Below, piece by piece: positions 4,391 through 6,043 of a stretch of DNA of 6,043 bases; position 1 is the stretch's first letter, and each line of letters opens with the position of its first letter. The translations under genes and the position numbers were made by a program. The DNA is taken from positions 1-6,043 of the forward strand of contig SYBY01000434.1 in assembly GCA_005788585.1 (NCBI GenBank), given 5' to 3'. The notes beneath the pieces are model-generated. The model was not told the DNA's origin, did not search any database, and was given only the letters and a program-made list of their open reading frames with translations. The stretch comes from Actinomycetota bacterium (GTDB lineage Bacteria > Actinomycetota > Thermoleophilia > Solirubrobacterales > Solirubrobacteraceae).

Positions 4391-6043
4391 AGCCGTCCCT
4401 CCTGACGCAGGATGTGCTCGGCGTGCCGGTCGGCGAACGCCGCGATGGTGAGGCTCGGATTGGAGCCGACGGCGCCGGGCATCGCCGCGCCGCACGCCAC
4501 GCTCAGGCCGGGATGGCCGAAGACCTGCCCGTACTCGTCGACGACGCCCTCGCCCGCGTCGCGGCCCATCGGCGCGCCGCCGAGGGCGTGGACGGTGACC
4601 GTCGGTGCGCGGCGGCGCCCGACGGGGTCGGCGGCGAACTTGCCGCCGAGCTGGCCGGCGATCGCCCGCGACGCCGCGCGGATCCGGCCGAACACGCGGC
4701 CGGCGCGCCGGCGCGACCAGTCGGTCAGCAGCGTGTCGCCGTCGAGGTACAGGCGGGCGTGGGTGACCTCGCGGCCCATGCCGACGATGGGCAGCATGCC
4801 CGCCGGCGTGCGCAGGTCGCCGAACAGGGCGGCGATGTCGGCGCCGAGGTGCGGGTCGACCCGGCCGGTCATCCGCTCACGGGCGACGCGCAGCAGCGTG
4901 CGCTTGGCCTGCCACAGCGCCCGGGGCATGCCGGTCAGCTGGAGCATCCACGCGGTGTGCGCGGGGTAGCCGGCGTCCTGGAGGTAGTACCCCGCCATGC
5001 CGGAGACGTCGTCGCCGACCCGCGCCGCGGTGGTGATGACCGGGCCCCGGCTGCCCTCGATCTCACGCAGCCGCCGCGCTCGCCCGGACGTCTCCTCGCC
5101 CGCCCGGCGCACGAACGCGATGTGGTCGCCGTTGCCGTTGAAGCGGGTGCCCAGGGTCGGGCTGAGGTGCCGCAGGTGGGCGCGGTTGCGCAGCAGCAGG
5201 TACGTCGTCCCAAGCGTTCCCGCGGCGAGGACGAGCCGGTCGCACGTCAGGGTCACGGGCGGGCAGAGCGCGGGGTCGTGCGTGTTGGTCGGGATGCCCT
5301 CGCGCTCCTCGGGGTGGGTCACGGCGCGGACGAGGTAGCCGCCTTCGGGCCGGGGGACGATGAGCCGCACCTCGGTCCGCGTGCGGATCGTGGCCCCGGC
5401 TCGCTTGGCCCGCGAGAGGTAGGTCAGGTCCATGGTCCGCTTCGCGCCGTCGTTGCAGCCCAGGTCGCACTCGCCGCACAGCGTGCAGGTGCGGCGCGCG
5501 GCGTCGTGAAGGTTGTCGTCGTCGGGCAGCGCGCGGCCGGGCCGGGGCGGCCCGCCGTTCGCCGAGAAGGCGACGGCGAGCGGGGGACGGAACGTCTCCA
5601 GGCCGGCGCCCGCCGCGGCCTGTGCGAACGCTGCGGCCTTCGGCGAGCGGTCGAGGTAGGCGTCCGGGAACGGGGTCGGCTGGAGGTCGGCTTCGATGCG
5701 GTCGTAGTGCGGCGCGAGGTCGTCGTAGCTGATGGGCCAGCTCCAGGGCACGCCGTCGCGCTGCTCGGTGAACCACTCCGGGTCCTTGCGCAGCAGGACG
5801 TTGGCGTAGATCAGCGACCCACCGCCGAGGCCGCTGGCGACGACCGCGCCGAGCTCCTTGAACGACCACACGTCGAACATCCCGTGCAGGCCTTCGCTCG
5901 GGTCCCAGAACGCGTTGCGCAGCTGGTGCGCGGTGCGCGGGAACTCGCCGGGGGCGATCGCCTTGCCGCGCTCGAGGACGCAGACGTCCATCCCGGCCTC
6001 CGCGAGGCGGCAGGCGGTGACGGACCCTCCGAATCCCGAGCCG
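4387..6043 (-). CDS. GMC-family FAD-dependent oxidoreductase, cholesterol-oxidase-like (5' end cut by window edge)
   Basis: Probably oxidises a hydroxyl group on a sterol-like or other lipophilic alcohol using FAD; the substrate is inferred. The frame is open to the right edge, giving 551 visible residues (residue 1 is the codon at 6042-6040), and probably only about 10 N-terminal residues are missing. Visible motifs: the dinucleotide-binding GSGFGG at residues 1-6, followed by VLERG with the ribose-binding Glu24; GLGGGSLIYANV, the flavin-contact segment typical of cholesterol-oxidase relatives; a cysteine cluster CTLCGECDLGC (Cys186, 189, 192, 196); and the C-terminal GMC signature with His485 (VHALGG) and Asn528 (SNPSLTI), matching the His/Asn active-site pair of cholesterol oxidase. 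An oddity is Cys517 in VACGAAMP, where relatives usually have Asp. No Tat signal is visible, but the extreme N-terminus is missing. Its TGA overlaps the GTG start of the hydrolase gene. The family call is firm; a cholesterol-specific role is not. Confidence 0.93.
   Translation of the reverse strand, partial: GSGFGGSVTACRLAEAGMDVCVLERGKAIAPGEFPRTAHQLRNAFWDPSEGLHGMFDVWSFKELGAVVASGLGGGSLIYANVLLRKDPEWFTEQRDGVPWSWPISYDDLAPHYDRIEADLQPTPFPDAYLDRSPKAAAFAQAAAGAGLETFRPPLAVAFSANGGPPRPGRALPDDDNLHDAARRTCTLCGECDLGCNDGAKRTMDLTYLSRAKRAGATIRTRTEVRLIVPRPEGGYLVRAVTHPEEREGIPTNTHDPALCPPVTLTCDRLVLAAGTLGTTYLLLRNRAHLRHLSPTLGTRFNGNGDHIAFVRRAGEETSGRARRLREIEGSRGPVITTAARVGDDVSGMAGYYLQDAGYPAHTAWMLQLTGMPRALWQAKRTLLRVARERMTGRVDPHLGADIAALFGDLRTPAGMLPIVGMGREVTHARLYLDGDTLLTDWSRRRAGRVFGRIRAASRAIAGQLGGKFAADPVGRRRAPTVTVHALGGAPMGRDAGEGVVDEYGQVFGHPGLSVACGAAMPGAVGSNPSLTIAAFADRHAEHILRQEGRL
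4397..4403 (-). promoter_or_regulatory. Ribosome binding site AGGAGGG of the hydrolase gene
   Basis: On the minus strand AGGAGGG lies six bases before the GTG at 4390, inside the last codons of the oxidoreductase gene. This near-perfect Shine-Dalgarno sequence fixes the GTG start and, with the GTGA stop/start overlap at 4387-4390, indicates translational coupling of the two genes. Confidence 0.8.

Noticed and set aside
2534..4405. A 623-codon plus-strand open frame across the hydrolase gene.
   Set aside because: No domain is recognisable and it spans the junction of two real minus-strand genes; it is a GC-driven shadow.
4387..5991. Starting the oxidoreductase at the ATG at 5991.
   Set aside because: The upstream in-frame codons encode the FAD-binding GSGFGG motif, so the true start must lie beyond the right edge.

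Overview
The window is very GC-rich with strong G/C bias at third codon positions and GTG start use, which fits a high-GC actinobacterium (Actinomycetota). A Thermoleophilia or Solirubrobacterales origin is possible, but that is inference from overall gene flavour only. All four recognisable genes lie on the minus strand, head to tail, with gaps of 0 to 33 bases. They look like one co-transcribed block whose promoter and first codons lie beyond the right edge. No RNA gene, CRISPR array, insertion sequence or long repeat was seen.

Reading in the direction of transcription (right to left): (1) a GMC-family, cholesterol-oxidase-like FAD oxidoreductase (4387-6043), missing only its first residues off the right edge and carrying a ferredoxin-like four-cysteine cluster. 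(2) An alpha/beta-hydrolase (2699-4390) with an extra N-terminal domain and a Cys at the nucleophile elbow, translationally coupled to gene 1 by a GTGA overlap and a strong AGGAGGG ribosome binding site. (3) A protein of the animal-type heme peroxidase (cyclooxygenase/myeloperoxidase) superfamily (1246-2673). Its fold motifs are clear, but the proximal heme-ligand His and its hydrogen-bonding Asn partner are replaced. (4) A fold-type I PLP enzyme of the Orn/Lys/Arg decarboxylase family (1-1212), cut off by the left edge.

Genes 1 and 2 match a known partnership, sometimes fused into one long polypeptide, thought to act on sterol-like or other lipophilic alcohols and esters. The peroxidase-like protein might have been expected to use hydrogen peroxide from an FAD oxidase, but its proximal heme site appears dismantled, so it may be a pseudo-peroxidase with another role. 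The PLP enzyme may be a co-transcribed neighbour rather than a pathway partner. The most noteworthy point is this pairing of a lipid-type oxidoreductase/hydrolase module with an apparently heme-site-deficient peroxidase homologue. Long plus-strand open frames exist throughout but are antisense shadows of the minus-strand genes.
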